From a virus, in IMG/VR virus record IMGVR_UViG_3300033144_007704, positions 1-64,000 of that record: 64,000 nucleotides of DNA; one strand, written 5' to 3'. The notes below the pieces were generated by a model that saw nothing but the letters and a program-made list of their open reading frames with translations, was not told the origin of the DNA and made no database searches. This document shows positions 1-7,937 of this stretch, piece by piece. A program made the translations under genes and the position numbers. Every line of letters begins with the position of its first letter. The first letter of the stretch is position 1.

Positions 1-1
1 C

Positions 2-157
2 ATATATTTTTCTAAACAACATGTGGGGTTTGAATTTATATTTTTTGCAATAAGATTAATATTTATGCCGTTTCCGGATTTAATAGACGCTCTGCAAAAT
101 ATAGAAGACGGTTTTATATGCAGATGCAGTGTGTATGGAAAAAGACGACATAAATGA
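2..157 (+). CDS. 3' end of a small hypothetical gene entering from the left
   Basis: An open frame runs from the window edge to a TGA at 155-157 and gives about 51 residues with no recognisable domain (it contains IDALQNIEDG and ends GKRRHK). Its stop overlaps the ATG of the next small gene in an ATGA arrangement, which is the usual junction in this genome and supports it being real. The start lies outside the window. Confidence 0.4.
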   Translation: MYFSKQHVGFEFIFFAIRLIFMPFPDLIDALQNIEDGFICRCSVYGKRRHK

Positions 158-297
158 GGCGACCCGACAACTATTATTTAAAAGAGGTTGGGCTAACAGA
201 GTTAAAGGTGACTATTCCCGCGCCTAAAGACGCAGGTTTCTTGGGGCAAGCCCCAAAGTCTGTAGTCCCAGACTCAAAATATTTAAGGAAGCATTGA
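154..297 (+). pseudogene. Small gene whose 5' end is cut by the TnpB element
   Basis: An ATG at 154 overlaps the previous stop (ATGA) and opens a frame reading MRRPDNYYLKEVGLTELK. From about 210 onward the frame runs into the right end of the minus-strand TnpB element, including its terminal hairpin at 217-236, so the remaining codons to the TGA at 295-297 are probably element sequence. I infer that the original gene was interrupted by insertion. I could not find an obvious continuation beyond the other end of the element near 1340-1430. Confidence 0.35.
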
Positions 298-340
298 AAT
301 CTCTATGTAGGCGAACATTACAAACAGGGCACTTGTGCCA
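210..340 (-). ncRNA. Probable TnpB guide RNA (omega/reRNA) end of the element
   Basis: On the minus strand the end of the tnpB frame and the bases just past it form a perfect 8-bp hairpin (arms at 229-236 and 217-224, loop TTTA), a typical feature of the transposon right end that becomes the 3' scaffold of the TnpB guide RNA. The extent is a guess. The guide itself would be the flanking bases below about 205-210. Confidence 0.35.
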
Positions 341-1336
341 ACGCGTAGCGATAGTTTTCTTTACTATCGTTCCGCACTGGCTGCATCTTTGGCTTGTGTT
401 TCGTGGATCAACTGCTACGATTTCTCTTCCAGCCTCTTCCGCTTTGAAGAAAAGTTGTTGAGCAAATTGATTCCACGCCACATCTGAAATGGACTTTGCC
501 AAATAATGGTTCTTAAGCATAGATACAATATTAAGTTTTTCAATGCAAATTACACTAAATTTATTAACGATTTTCCTAGATTCTTGATGGATAAAGTTGT
601 GTCGTCTATTGGAAATTCTTTCGTAAATACGATTAACAACTTTTTTAGCTTTCTTTCTTTCAGGTGATCCCCTCTTTTGTTTAGACAGTTTTCTCTGAGC
701 TTTAGCGAGATCCTTTTGGTCGAACTTAAAGAAGCGAGGATTCTCTACTTTTTCTTTGGTAGAAAAATATGCGAAAGTTTCGAGGCCAACATCGATTCCG
801 ACGGCTTTATTGTTTTTGCGTAAGGGTTTCGGTTTATACTCAACAGAAAAGTTGGCGTACCATTTATTGTTTTGTCTTCTGATGGTACAGGTTTTTACGG
901 TTCCAATAATAGGACGATGAAGCTTAATTTTAACAAGTCCAACTTTGGAAATGCTAAGTTTATTGTCAATTAGCTTGAATCCACTTTGGGGGAAAGTGAA
1001 ACTATTATATCTATCAAAAGACTTAAATCTTGGATATCCTGGATTTTCGCCTGCTTTTACACGTCGGAAAAATGCTTTGAATGCAAGGTCAACTCTGATT
1101 TGAGCATTCGCAAGACATTGAGAATAAGCGTTTTTAATGTTCGGATTGTCTTTTTTCCATCGAGGTAAAAAGAGATTAGTATCATATAGCGACAAAGATT
1201 CTTTCTTTTCTTCATAGGAGTTCTTTCGGATTGCAAGCGTTTCATTATAAACGTGTCTACAGGCGTCAAGCGAAGCTTGCAAAGCATGAATCTGTCCCTT
1301 GTTGGGACATAAACGAAATTTATATGATTTACGCAT
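224..1336 (-). CDS. tnpB: TnpB RNA-guided nuclease (IS200/IS605 OrfB type)
   Basis: A 370-residue protein of normal TnpB length. It has the N-terminal OrfB helix-turn-helix region (CPNKGQIHALQASLDACRHVYN), the RuvC aspartate in AVGIDVGLETFA, the RuvC glutamate in ICIEKLN, a zinc finger CSQCG...CPVC, and the third RuvC aspartate in LHRDFNASLNI, so all catalytic residues are present. TnpB is an RNA-guided DNA nuclease that helps IS200/IS605 elements persist. No tnpA is adjacent, so this is a solo tnpB copy needing a transposase in trans. It is the only sizeable minus-strand gene in the window. It has inserted beside a small + strand gene. Family call is secure; activity is inferred. Confidence 0.93.
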   Translation of the reverse strand: MRKSYKFRLCPNKGQIHALQASLDACRHVYNETLAIRKNSYEEKKESLSLYDTNLFLPRWKKDNPNIKNAYSQCLANAQIRVDLAFKAFFRRVKAGENPGYPRFKSFDRYNSFTFPQSGFKLIDNKLSISKVGLVKIKLHRPIIGTVKTCTIRRQNNKWYANFSVEYKPKPLRKNNKAVGIDVGLETFAYFSTKEKVENPRFFKFDQKDLAKAQRKLSKQKRGSPERKKAKKVVNRIYERISNRRHNFIHQESRKIVNKFSVICIEKLNIVSMLKNHYLAKSISDVAWNQFAQQLFFKAEEAGREIVAVDPRNTSQRCSQCGTIVKKTIATRWHKCPVCNVRLHRDFNASLNILSLGLQTLGLAPRNLRL

Positions 1337-1432
1337 ATAAACAATTTGTTATTTATTAACGTAAATGTCAAGGAAAAAAATAAAATATTTAACAATTAAG
1401 TTTAATTTAACATTATAATAATGGGGGTGTGA

Positions 1433-1606
1433 GTGAAAGAGAAAGGCTTAGGAGTGATCCCAGATCCTAAAAGACCAGGCTATTATTGGATCCCGAAAAT
1501 TGAAAAGAGATTTCGGAAGTTAAAGAAATCAAATCAAATTGATACCATATTAGAAGAAGATGCCGCAATAGCAAAAAAGCTAACAGCGGCCATGGAAGAA
1601 GTTTAA
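1433..1606 (+). CDS. Small hypothetical protein, GTG start
   Basis: A GTG at 1433 preceded by a G-rich stretch (GGGGGTGTGA) starts a 57-residue protein: a YYWIPK motif, then a basic stretch (KRFRKLKK) and an acidic/alanine-rich tail ending AAMEEV. I do not recognise it. It lies 30 bases before the amidase and is probably co-transcribed with it. An in-frame ATG occurs only near the end, so GTG is the best start. Confidence 0.5.
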   Translation: MKEKGLGVIPDPKRPGYYWIPKIEKRFRKLKKSNQIDTILEEDAAIAKKLTAAMEEV

Positions 1607-1635
1607 TAAAACAAAACAAAAAAAAGAAGGCATTA

Positions 1636-2454
1636 ATGAGGATAATAAAAAAAACATTGCCCAAAAATTGTTATTTTGCTGAAGAATGTGAAAAGGATCA
1701 GATAGTATTACATCACCCGGAAAGTTCGACAGCAACATCGCCGATGAATTGGTGGAAGCAACAACAAAACGGAGTTGCTACGGCCTATATCGTCGATAAA
1801 GATGGAACCATATACGAGGTATTTGACCCCGCTTACTGGGCATGGCATCTAGGCAAATATGCCAACAGGGACTATAATAGGAAATCTATTGGTATCGAGA
1901 TAGTTAATGAAGGATATTTGATGAGAGATGGCGGGGATTATAAATGGATGTTTGGAAAATACACTGGCTCCGTATATGAAGTAAAAGGATTACCGTGGAG
2001 AAGCCGTAAATGGTTTGCGGCATATACGCAGCCTCAGATTATTGCGGTTGCAGAATTAATAAGTATATTATGTCCGAGATTCAATATTCCAGAGAAGATA
2101 TATGGAAAATTTGATTTCAACACAGATTTATTAAATTACAAGGGCATTATAGCTCATTGTAATGTTCATGATGGGAAAACCGATATATCGCCGGCTTTTC
2201 CGTTCAAAGACTTAGAGCCTATTGCTTTTCCTCAACTAATATTGGTTGGACCTCAGAAAGAAGCAAAATGCCCTGTCTGCAAAGAAGACGCATTGATATA
2301 TGGAGAAGAACACAATATTGTTTCGAGAAAAATTTATATAGGCAATTGGAAATGCTCTAATTGCGGGAATATCGGACAAGCTGAATATTCTATGGAATTT
2401 AAAAGACATATTTTGCAACCCAAAGGAGATATGAATGTTAAAAATAGTGGGTAA
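1636..2454 (+). CDS. N-acetylmuramoyl-L-alanine amidase (Amidase_2) with C-terminal zinc ribbon
   Basis: A 272-residue protein. The Amidase_2/PGRP fold is recognised from IVLHHPESS (first zinc histidine, about residue 26), GVATAYIVDKDGTIYEVFD, and SIGIEIVNEG. The later zinc site is IIAHCNVHDGKTDISP, where the histidine and the aspartate after GKT match the AmpD-type ligand set rather than the cysteine of T7 lysozyme. The enzyme would cut the bond between MurNAc and L-alanine in peptidoglycan, acting as an endolysin. After the catalytic domain a zinc ribbon follows (CPVC at about 214 and CSNCG at about 245), an unusual attachment that could serve in binding. No signal peptide is seen. It overlaps the next gene by 20 bases. 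Confidence 0.85.
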   Translation: MRIIKKTLPKNCYFAEECEKDQIVLHHPESSTATSPMNWWKQQQNGVATAYIVDKDGTIYEVFDPAYWAWHLGKYANRDYNRKSIGIEIVNEGYLMRDGGDYKWMFGKYTGSVYEVKGLPWRSRKWFAAYTQPQIIAVAELISILCPRFNIPEKIYGKFDFNTDLLNYKGIIAHCNVHDGKTDISPAFPFKDLEPIAFPQLILVGPQKEAKCPVCKEDALIYGEEHNIVSRKIYIGNWKCSNCGNIGQAEYSMEFKRHILQPKGDMNVKNSG

Positions 2455-3160
2455 ATTCGGCATGTATAACGGAAATGGAGATGAAATTAATATAACATTT
2501 TCTTCAGATGATGTAATCGATTGTTTTACTCAATTACATCCTTTTTTAGAAATGCCAGCTATATTAACATTTGATGAATTCTTAAGACTCGAGGGTGTGA
2601 TCCATTCATATTCTGGAAAAAGAAATAAAATATCGTTATATATTACCATAAATGATGATTCCGACAATACTCAGAAATTAGTAGCTTTAAGGGGTAAAAC
2701 TATACTTCTTGAAGCAAAAATCGATAAAACCAGACCTATGCCTCTCCAGAAGGTCGATCATCAATTTTTAAGTAAAATCCGGGCCATTATCTGGAAAGCG
2801 GCAAAATATGCGGGAATGATTAGCTCGGAGTTAGAACCATTAATTAAAGATTATTGGGGAAACCCTAATTTTTCACTAACCACAAATACCTATCATGTTG
2901 ACGCAGAAGAATATTATAATATTATCAAGAGATATATTATAGACAATAAAATTCCGGGCGTTTTAAATGAGGAATTTATGGATTCTGTTACAATGGACAT
3001 CAGGAGAGCCAGGCGAGAGAAAATATGCGTTATCTGTGGTCAATCAGCAGAAGATAGCGAAGGTATATTCAGTCTATGCTTAGAACATAAGAAAGAATTT
3101 CTTAATCTTGGTAAAAAAGCATTTACAGAACTACATCATCTTGGACAGGGGGCAATATAA
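2435..3160 (+). CDS. Putative HNHc_6-like phage nuclease or recombination protein (degenerate)
   Basis: A 241-residue protein. The middle (FLSKIRAIIWKAAKYAG, then NPNFSLTTNTYHVDAEEYYNIIKRYI, then IPG) resembles the helical part of the putative HNHc_6 family found in siphophage recombination modules. The C-terminus has CVICG, then SLCLEHKKEF and ELHHLGQ, like an HNH-type zinc region, but the usual His-rich HNH core after the first CxxC is poor, so catalysis is doubtful. The N-terminal 90 residues are unique beta-rich sequence. Resemblance is by eye only. The gene overlaps the amidase and leads directly into a small membrane peptide. Confidence 0.4.
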   Translation: MLKIVGKFGMYNGNGDEINITFSSDDVIDCFTQLHPFLEMPAILTFDEFLRLEGVIHSYSGKRNKISLYITINDDSDNTQKLVALRGKTILLEAKIDKTRPMPLQKVDHQFLSKIRAIIWKAAKYAGMISSELEPLIKDYWGNPNFSLTTNTYHVDAEEYYNIIKRYIIDNKIPGVLNEEFMDSVTMDIRRARREKICVICGQSAEDSEGIFSLCLEHKKEFLNLGKKAFTELHHLGQGAI

Positions 3161-3258
3161 AAAAGATACTTAAAGAAATTATAATTGCTATTGTGGTGAC
3201 TACAATACCAGAATTAATTCGAACCATATTTGGCGGAAATAAAAAGAAAGAGAAATAA
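3157..3258 (+). CDS. Small single-span membrane peptide, apparent ATA start
   Basis: The frame 3157-3258 reads KKILKEIIIAIVVTTIPELIRTIFGG and a lysine-rich tail, about 33 residues with one hydrophobic span. There is no ATG, GTG or TTG in the right place; an ATA (3157-3159) follows an AGGGGG ribosome-site-like run by four bases and overlaps the preceding TAA. The hydrophobic span, basic tail and position near the amidase suggest a small holin-like or membrane-anchored peptide, which is an inference. See the finding on ATA starts. Confidence 0.4.
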   Translation: MKKILKEIIIAIVVTTIPELIRTIFGGNKKKEK

Positions 3259-3260
3259 TA

Positions 3261-3470
3261 ATGAAATATATACTATATAGTTATGAAAGAAAAAAGGTTG
3301 CCAAGGTATATGGTAAAGGAAATCTGGAAAAAGTAAGGGACGAAGTTTATTTTAAAGGGAAAAGAGACGGATTGGTTATTCATTATTTAGATGAGGATTC
3401 ATTTTTTAAGCTTAAGAATTCCGAACATGCATATGATCTATGGACGGAAAGGGAAGTAGATGGAAAATGA
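3261..3470 (+). CDS. Small hypothetical protein
   Basis: 69 residues, ATG two bases after the previous stop, overlapping the next gene by 11 bases. It is rich in K, E, Y and D, with GKGNLEKVRDEVYFKGKRDG in the middle. It looks like a small alpha/beta cytosolic protein. No family recognised. Confidence 0.65.
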   Translation: MKYILYSYERKKVAKVYGKGNLEKVRDEVYFKGKRDGLVIHYLDEDSFFKLKNSEHAYDLWTEREVDGK

Positions 3471-4062
3471 AATAAAAATAAGCAAGATGTCTGGAAAGTT
3501 ATTTGGAATTCCTTCTATTAATACCAATCCCCTAAGTAATCCCTTTTGTATAAAAATGCGCAAGACTGATACTATTTGCAAAAAGTGTTATTCGATAGCG
3601 ATGCTTAATAGATTTAGGACTTCGTGCATTCTTCCGTTTCAGCATAATTCGGAAATATTGGCAGCAAGCATAATAAAATGGAATGAGTTGCCTATATTTA
3701 AAGAAAAGATAGTGAGATTTAATTCTCACGGAGAATTATTGAACAAAATTAATTATCTTAATTATGTAAGAATAGCTCAGAGAAATCCAGGAACCAGGTT
3801 TGCTCTTTGGAGCAAACGAAAAGATATTATTAAAAAAGAGATGATTCATATAGATAATTTAATATTAGTATATTCCGAACTGAAGATTAATAAAATAAAT
3901 TTAAAAATTCCACGAGGATTTGATAAGATTTTTGCAGTATACGACGAGAAATTTGCAAAAGAGAATAATATTAAAATCAATTGTGGCGGGAAAAAGTGTA
4001 TGAGATGCATGTTGTGTTATCGTAATAATGGACCTAAATTTATTAGGGAATTAATAAAATAG
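3460..4062 (+). CDS. GP88-family-like cysteine-cluster phage protein
   Basis: 200 residues. N-terminal KMSGKLFGIPSINTNPLSN is followed by a cysteine cluster (C-x9-CKKCYS) and a second cluster near the end (NCGGKKCMRCMLCY). The layout, in which a substrate-like N-terminus is followed by CxxCY and a late CxxCxxC, resembles the phage 'gene product 88' family, whose function is unknown; the cysteines suggest a metal or iron-sulphur site. ATG at 3460 overlaps the previous gene. It is the first of a three-gene run ending at the terminator at 4424. Confidence 0.5.
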   Translation: MENEIKISKMSGKLFGIPSINTNPLSNPFCIKMRKTDTICKKCYSIAMLNRFRTSCILPFQHNSEILAASIIKWNELPIFKEKIVRFNSHGELLNKINYLNYVRIAQRNPGTRFALWSKRKDIIKKEMIHIDNLILVYSELKINKINLKIPRGFDKIFAVYDEKFAKENNIKINCGGKKCMRCMLCYRNNGPKFIRELIK

Positions 4063-4072
4063 GAAAGCAGAA

Positions 4073-4399
4073 ATGGAACAATCATTTAACGAAGTAATAA
4101 TTAAACATGAAGAGGCGGCGGCTAAATGTGAGGAAAAACTCAAAGTTGCCTATAAAAGGAATGTCGCCTTAGAAAAAGGTATCGTTGTGGGAAAAGTGTT
4201 TTCGATTCCCACGGGGGATGGACACGCTTTTTATGAAATAATGGCAATCCAAAAAACGTTATGTCGAATAAAATGGCGGCCTGATTTAGATATTGATGAA
4301 TGGCAAGATTGTGTGCTTGGAAATGGCGGTAGGTTTCGTAACGAAAATATTGAAAGAATAATTTTAATGGAAGAGAAGATGGATGAGTTGATTTATTAA
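4073..4399 (+). CDS. Hypothetical protein
   Basis: 108 residues with a good GGAAAGC ribosome region ten bases upstream. It begins with a charged, helical stretch and then a beta-rich part (KVFSIPTGDGHAFYEIMAIQKTLCRIKWRP) that could be a small barrel. A rho-independent terminator follows 25 bases after the stop. No family recognised. Confidence 0.65.
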   Translation: MEQSFNEVIIKHEEAAAKCEEKLKVAYKRNVALEKGIVVGKVFSIPTGDGHAFYEIMAIQKTLCRIKWRPDLDIDEWQDCVLGNGGRFRNENIERIILMEEKMDELIY

Positions 4400-4423
4400 A
4401 ATTAAGTGATTAGAAAACAGAAG

Positions 4424-4450
4424 AGCAGGTCTTAACGACCTGCTTTTATT
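4424..4450 (+). terminator. Rho-independent terminator
   Basis: Perfect 8-bp stem AGCAGGTC (4424-4431) / GACCTGCT (4437-4444) with loop TTAAC, followed by TTTATT. It closes the transcription unit that starts with the amidase region. Confidence 0.85.
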
Positions 4451-4462
4451 GGAGCAAAAAAA

Positions 4463-4870
4463 ATGTTATGCAGAAAATTAGGTCAATCGATAGAAATGGC
4501 TTCATGTGCAATCTGCGATAAAAAAAATAAGTGCCAAATGTTCATTAGGTGGCATGAAGAAAATCAGAATAAGTATGATAGATTTATTCTGAATCATGTT
4601 AATAAATATCCGGAAAAATACAAGTTGGAGGTAATTATAGTGGCTACAAATCCAAAAAGAAAAGAAAATTTAATCATAGTTCTTGACGGTAAAGAAATAG
4701 TAGAAGTGATCCCAAAAAGCAAACTGAACGGTTTGTCAAATGAAAAAAAAATGAAATACGCAGGAATGGAATTATTGGAAGCACTCCCAAGAAAACTCAA
4801 GTTAATATTAAGCATAAAGACGGTACAAGTAGATTGGGATGGAAAAATTAACATCAAAAAAGCGAGGTGA
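4463..4870 (+). CDS. Hypothetical protein with N-terminal cysteine motif
   Basis: 135 residues. The start MLCRKLGQ...CAICDKKNKCQMFIRWHEENQ carries CxxC-x5-C, probably a small zinc site, followed by a beta-rich and a helical part (NEKKMKYAGMELLEALPRKLK). Its TGA lies just before the GTG of the next small gene. No family recognised. Confidence 0.65.
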   Translation: MLCRKLGQSIEMASCAICDKKNKCQMFIRWHEENQNKYDRFILNHVNKYPEKYKLEVIIVATNPKRKENLIIVLDGKEIVEVIPKSKLNGLSNEKKMKYAGMELLEALPRKLKLILSIKTVQVDWDGKINIKKAR

Positions 4871-4872
4871 TA

Positions 4873-5007
4873 GTGCAAAAAATATTAACATTATTAAAAG
4901 ACATAAAAACAACGTCCAGGTTAATGTATAGCCCTGTATTCAAAGATTTTGCAAAAAGAATTGATGAAGCCATAGAACAGTTAGAATCTCGCAGGGGTTT
5001 AAAATAA
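4873..5007 (+). CDS. Small helical hypothetical protein, GTG start
   Basis: GTG at 4873, preceded by GAGGTGAT, starts a 44-residue product that reads QKILTLLKDIKTTSRLMYSP, then FAKRIDEAIEQLESRRG. It is predicted to be helical and basic at its end. It lies two bases after the previous stop. No family recognised. Confidence 0.5.
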   Translation: MQKILTLLKDIKTTSRLMYSPVFKDFAKRIDEAIEQLESRRGLK

Positions 5008-5069
5008 TCTAAAAATATCTTGACAAATAATGATAAATATATCAAACTGTTTTATGGAGAATATAAATA

Positions 5070-5633
5070 ATGAAATTATCTCAGTATGCAAAATTAAATA
5101 ATGTCACCTATAGAACAGCATATCGACATTGGAAGACTGGTATTATCAAGGGAAAACAATTACCAACTGGCACTATAGTAATCAATGAAGAAAGATTGAA
5201 CAATAATTATATCATATATTGCCGAGTATCTTCTCACGATCAGAAAAAGGATCTAGAAAGACAAAAGCAAAGACTTCTTGATTATTGCAGTGCCAAGGGC
5301 TGGCTGGTAAAACACGTATATTCAGAAATTGCGTCCGGATTAAACGACGATAGGAAAATCCTAAACAAGATATTGTCTTCTGATAGTAATATCGTTGTTG
5401 AATACAAGGACAGATTAACCAGATTTGGATTTAATTACATCCAATTATTAATGGACAGGATAGGTAATCATGTTATAGTTATTAATGAAGACGAGAATAA
5501 GGATGATCTTATCCAGGATTTTATATCTATCATTACGTCCTTTGCTGCGAGAATTTATGGACGGAGAAGAAGTAAACGAAAAACAGAACGCCTAATAAAG
5601 GAATTGAAATATGAAGCTTCAGCGCAGCAGTAA
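5070..5633 (+). CDS. tnpA: IS607-family serine recombinase transposase TnpA
   Basis: 187 residues, full length for the family. Residues 1-45 form the MerR-like helix-turn-helix (SQYAKLNNVTYRTAYRHWKTG); then YIIYCRVSSHDQKKDLERQ carries the catalytic serine and arginine of the resolvase fold; VVEYKDRLTRFGF is the conserved arginine segment; and the C-terminus is basic. It would catalyse excision and integration of the IS607 element through a serine-DNA link. It overlaps tnpB by 23 bases. It seems intact, unlike its tnpB, so it could still mobilise this or related elements. Confidence 0.92.
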   Translation: MKLSQYAKLNNVTYRTAYRHWKTGIIKGKQLPTGTIVINEERLNNNYIIYCRVSSHDQKKDLERQKQRLLDYCSAKGWLVKHVYSEIASGLNDDRKILNKILSSDSNIVVEYKDRLTRFGFNYIQLLMDRIGNHVIVINEDENKDDLIQDFISIITSFAARIYGRRRSKRKTERLIKELKYEASAQQ

Positions 5634-6791
5634 AATACACTTTGACAAGTGGTTAACGAAAGCGAAAAAGGATAAAATTAATCTTATCCTCAACGAGTAC
5701 GCTTCGGTAGTTAATTATTTTATTATCACTTATGAAACCGATATTCCCGATACGTCTCAATTTGATTTGAGTTATGCCGTTTACATACAAAAATGCATAA
5801 AGGATACCAAAACATGGTTATCTGCCAGAATGATAAAGAACGCGTTCTCAGAAGGCTATGGTATGGTTCTTGCTGCAAAAGAAAAAGCAGATAAGGATAA
5901 TCCTTATGTCAGGCCAGTACATCATGGAAAGAAGGCTATTTTATCATCTACAATTAACACTCAATCAGAAGATGTTTCTACCGTAGATTTTGATTTTAAT
6001 GTGACCTTATGCTGTATTGGAAACAAAATGAAAATATCCGTTCCGCTTAAGAAACATAAACATTGGAACAAATTGAACACTCTCGGAAAAAGATCGAAAT
6101 CCATCACTCTCACCAGAAAATATATTCAATTCAGCTTCGAGATTAAGACCGAGCCGAAAAAAGAAAGCGGAAAACTGCTTGGTGTAGATATCGGAATCAA
6201 TAAACTATTTGCAACCAGCGACGGGAGTTTCTTTGGAAGGGGATATAAGCTTCTTCTCGAAAAACTTACCAGGAAAGAACGTTGCAGCAAAGGCTATTAT
6301 CGTACCAAGAATGAAATCAAAACTTTTATTAATGTCGCAATAAATAATATCTTCAAAGACGACTTGCAACTCATTGTCGTTGAAAAGCTAAAAGGCTTAA
6401 AGAATAAAATGAAAGAGAGACGGCGACTTTCTAAAAATATTCGTCGATTTATCAGTGCTTGGGCGTATAGATATATTTTAAAAATATTCGTCGATTTATC
6501 AGTGCTTGGGCGTATAGATATATTTTAAACCGAATCGAACAGGTTTGCGAAATCAACCGTGTTAGTTTTCGGTCTGTTCCGGCGTATAATACTTCTATAA
6601 CCTGCCCGAGATGTAGCCATGCCGATAAGGGAAACCGAAAGACACAAGAGAATTTTCGATGTCTGAATTGTGGTTATGCAGGCAATGCCGACTTTGTGGC
6701 ATCCCAGAATATCCTTGTTCGATTTCTTACGGGACCCTACTGTGCCCGTTTCAAACCCGATGACTATTTGGCTTATTTGTCAATAGAATAG
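5611..6791 (+). pseudogene. tnpB: tnpB disrupted by a 47-bp tandem duplication
   Basis: The frame from 5611 is TnpB-like (first RuvC aspartate in LLGVDIGINKLFATSDG, glutamate in LIVVEKLKGLK) but ends at 6528, because 6434-6480 is exactly repeated at 6481-6527 and 47 is not a multiple of three. The missing C-terminus continues in another frame from about 6528 to a TAG at 6789-6791 and still encodes the zinc finger CPRC...CLNCG and the third catalytic region NADFVASQNI. Removing one 47-bp unit would restore a full protein almost identical to the intact copy at 60740-61912. The truncated product lacks the zinc finger and one catalytic aspartate, so it should be inactive. Confidence 0.88.
6434..6527 (+). 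repeat. Exact 47-bp tandem duplication inside tnpB
   Basis: Positions 6434-6480 and 6481-6527 are identical, each beginning AAAATATTCGTCG and ending ATATATTTTA. The related tnpB at 60740 has only one unit at the matching place, showing that this is a recent duplication. Confidence 0.95.
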
Positions 6792-6873
6792 GGAACGGTC
6801 GATTGTTATATCGATATTACCTCATGCACGTAAGGGAATGCTGTTAATCCCTTTCCCGCGACCATTATTATGT

Positions 6874-7230
6874 GGGGCTGAATTGGTTTCGACATGAGAC
6901 TTGAATTACCTCATGCATGCCGAGAGGTGTCGTAAACTCTCGTGAATAATTACGGCATAGTAGAATAATCGGCGAAGAATTACTTAAAGCTGCTTAAAGC
7001 AGCGCTGCGGAATGCCTTATCGTTTTGGTGTTTAATCGCGGTTCGATATAAACGATAGCCCGTGATCGCGAGGGGGTGAATAAGTTGTCTCGCGAGATCT
7101 TCCTACGTAACGAATAGTGCGTCGATTTTGCCGGTTAAATGTTTATCGATAAAAACCAACCGGACAAGCATGTAGAGTGAGATATGAGAGTTATCATGGA
7201 CAGGAATTTCGATATTCCTCAGCTCCACCA
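6874..7230 (+). ncRNA. ssrA: tmRNA (one-piece), with short tag GEELLKAA
   Basis: The 5' end GGGGCTGAATTGGTTTCGACA is the tmRNA signature. The 3' end has a T-arm (GGAAT, loop TTCGATA, ATTCC) and CAGCTCC-A-CCA, which pairs with GGGGCTG over 7 bp and encodes the CCA tail. The tag frame most likely resumes at GGC (6971), preceded by TAATC as E. coli has TAGTC, and reads G-E-E-L-L-K-A-A before a TAA (6995-6997) that sits in a GCTGC/GCAGC hairpin loop, as in other tmRNAs. The molecule would release stalled ribosomes with host SmpB. No smpB is visible in the window. Length 357 is normal. The tag resume codon is inferred. Confidence 0.92.
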
Positions 7231-7295
7231 TATATCAGTAGATGGTATACGGTTATAAGAAAACTATTGATTAACGATTAATAAAAAGATTATTT

Positions 7296-7353
7296 ATGGA
7301 TTGTTTACAAGGTGTTTATGAGGCACTAACCTTGCATTTGATCCATTTTTTAA
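7296..7353 (+). terminator. Terminator after the tmRNA
   Basis: ATGGAT/ATCCAT and CAAGGT/ACCTTG form a two-part stem (outer arms at 7296-7301 and 7341-7346) followed by TTTTTTAATT. It lies between the tmRNA and the next ribosome site, so it probably ends the tmRNA transcript. Confidence 0.6.
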
Positions 7354-7368
7354 TTAAGGGGAGAAAAA

Positions 7369-7683
7369 ATGAAAGAAAGAGAATATGAAATAGCCGTGGA
7401 TTATAGAATCTGCGGAACAGTTAGAGTTAATGCAAAGTCGTTCCAAGCCGCGATGCTTCTTGCTTGGGCTTGTGGAACTGAAGACGTGCACCATAAAGAA
7501 TATATCGAAGACTCATGGATGGTAAATAAGGAAATGTCAGAAAATTTTTTAAAGAACAAGAATGTCGTGGATGATGATGAAATGAGCTCAGAGAAAAGGG
7601 AAGCTCTGAGAGAAGATATTTTAGAAAGATATGATAACGAAGAATATTGGAATCTCGATATATTGGGAGATCCGGAATTATGA
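7369..7683 (+). CDS. Hypothetical protein
   Basis: 104 residues after a strong AAGGGGAGAAAAA ribosome site. The N-terminus (EYEIAVDYRICGTVRVNAKSF) looks like a beta-rich strand region, followed by a helical, strongly acidic C-terminus. The stop overlaps the next ATG (ATGA). First gene of a unit running to the terminator at 9410. No family recognised. Confidence 0.65.
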   Translation: MKEREYEIAVDYRICGTVRVNAKSFQAAMLLAWACGTEDVHHKEYIEDSWMVNKEMSENFLKNKNVVDDDEMSSEKREALREDILERYDNEEYWNLDILGDPEL

Positions 7684-7919
7684 AGCTCTGGCTAAGATTA
7701 GGCGACGTTGCAGAATATGAGGATTATGATATTATCGAAGAAATTAAAGAGATTTTTGAAGAAAGAGAATTAACGAAAGATTTCACTCGTTCTCATCAAT
7801 ATGGAATTAAGAACGCTGAGTTTTATGGGAATAACTACATTTCTTTATATTATGGTGATGGGGAAGCTCAAGCCATAAAACCGATAAACGACGACGAGTT
7901 GAATTATTTAAATGATTAA
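7680..7919 (+). CDS. Small acidic hypothetical protein
   Basis: 79 residues starting at the ATG that overlaps the previous TGA (ATGA junction), which is preferred over an earlier in-frame start. The sequence is strongly acidic (EDYDIIEEIKEIFEERELTKD), then has tyrosine-rich strands (NNYISLYYGDGEAQ). No family recognised. Confidence 0.6.
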   Translation: MKLWLRLGDVAEYEDYDIIEEIKEIFEERELTKDFTRSHQYGIKNAEFYGNNYISLYYGDGEAQAIKPINDDELNYLND

Positions 7920-7937
7920 TTTAAAAGAGGAGAAAAA

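Larger units (their letters stand above)
5050..6801 (+). mobile_element. IS607-type element with a broken tnpB
   Basis: The element contains a serine-recombinase tnpA overlapping a tnpB, the standard IS607 order. The tnpB is disrupted by a 47-bp tandem duplication. The right part shares CGGGACCYTACTGTGCCCGTTTCAAACC-like bases and AGGGAACGGTC with the tnpB copy at 60740-61912, and similarity stops after GGTC at about 6801, so the right end is put there. In this copy about 30 extra bases separate the two conserved blocks. The left end is uncertain; IS607 ends are poorly defined by sequence. A tmRNA lies 72 bases to the right. Confidence 0.7.

Noticed and set aside
5070-5633. Serine recombinase as a possible phage integrase (lysogeny)
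   Set aside because: The short 187-residue form with an N-terminal MerR-like HTH overlapping a tnpB is the IS607 transposase, not a large serine integrase. No attachment site or repressor was seen.
7296-7388. Small open frame starting MDCLQGVYEAL after the tmRNA
   Set aside because: It lies over a stem-loop followed by T residues and has no ribosome site; the terminator explains the sequence better.
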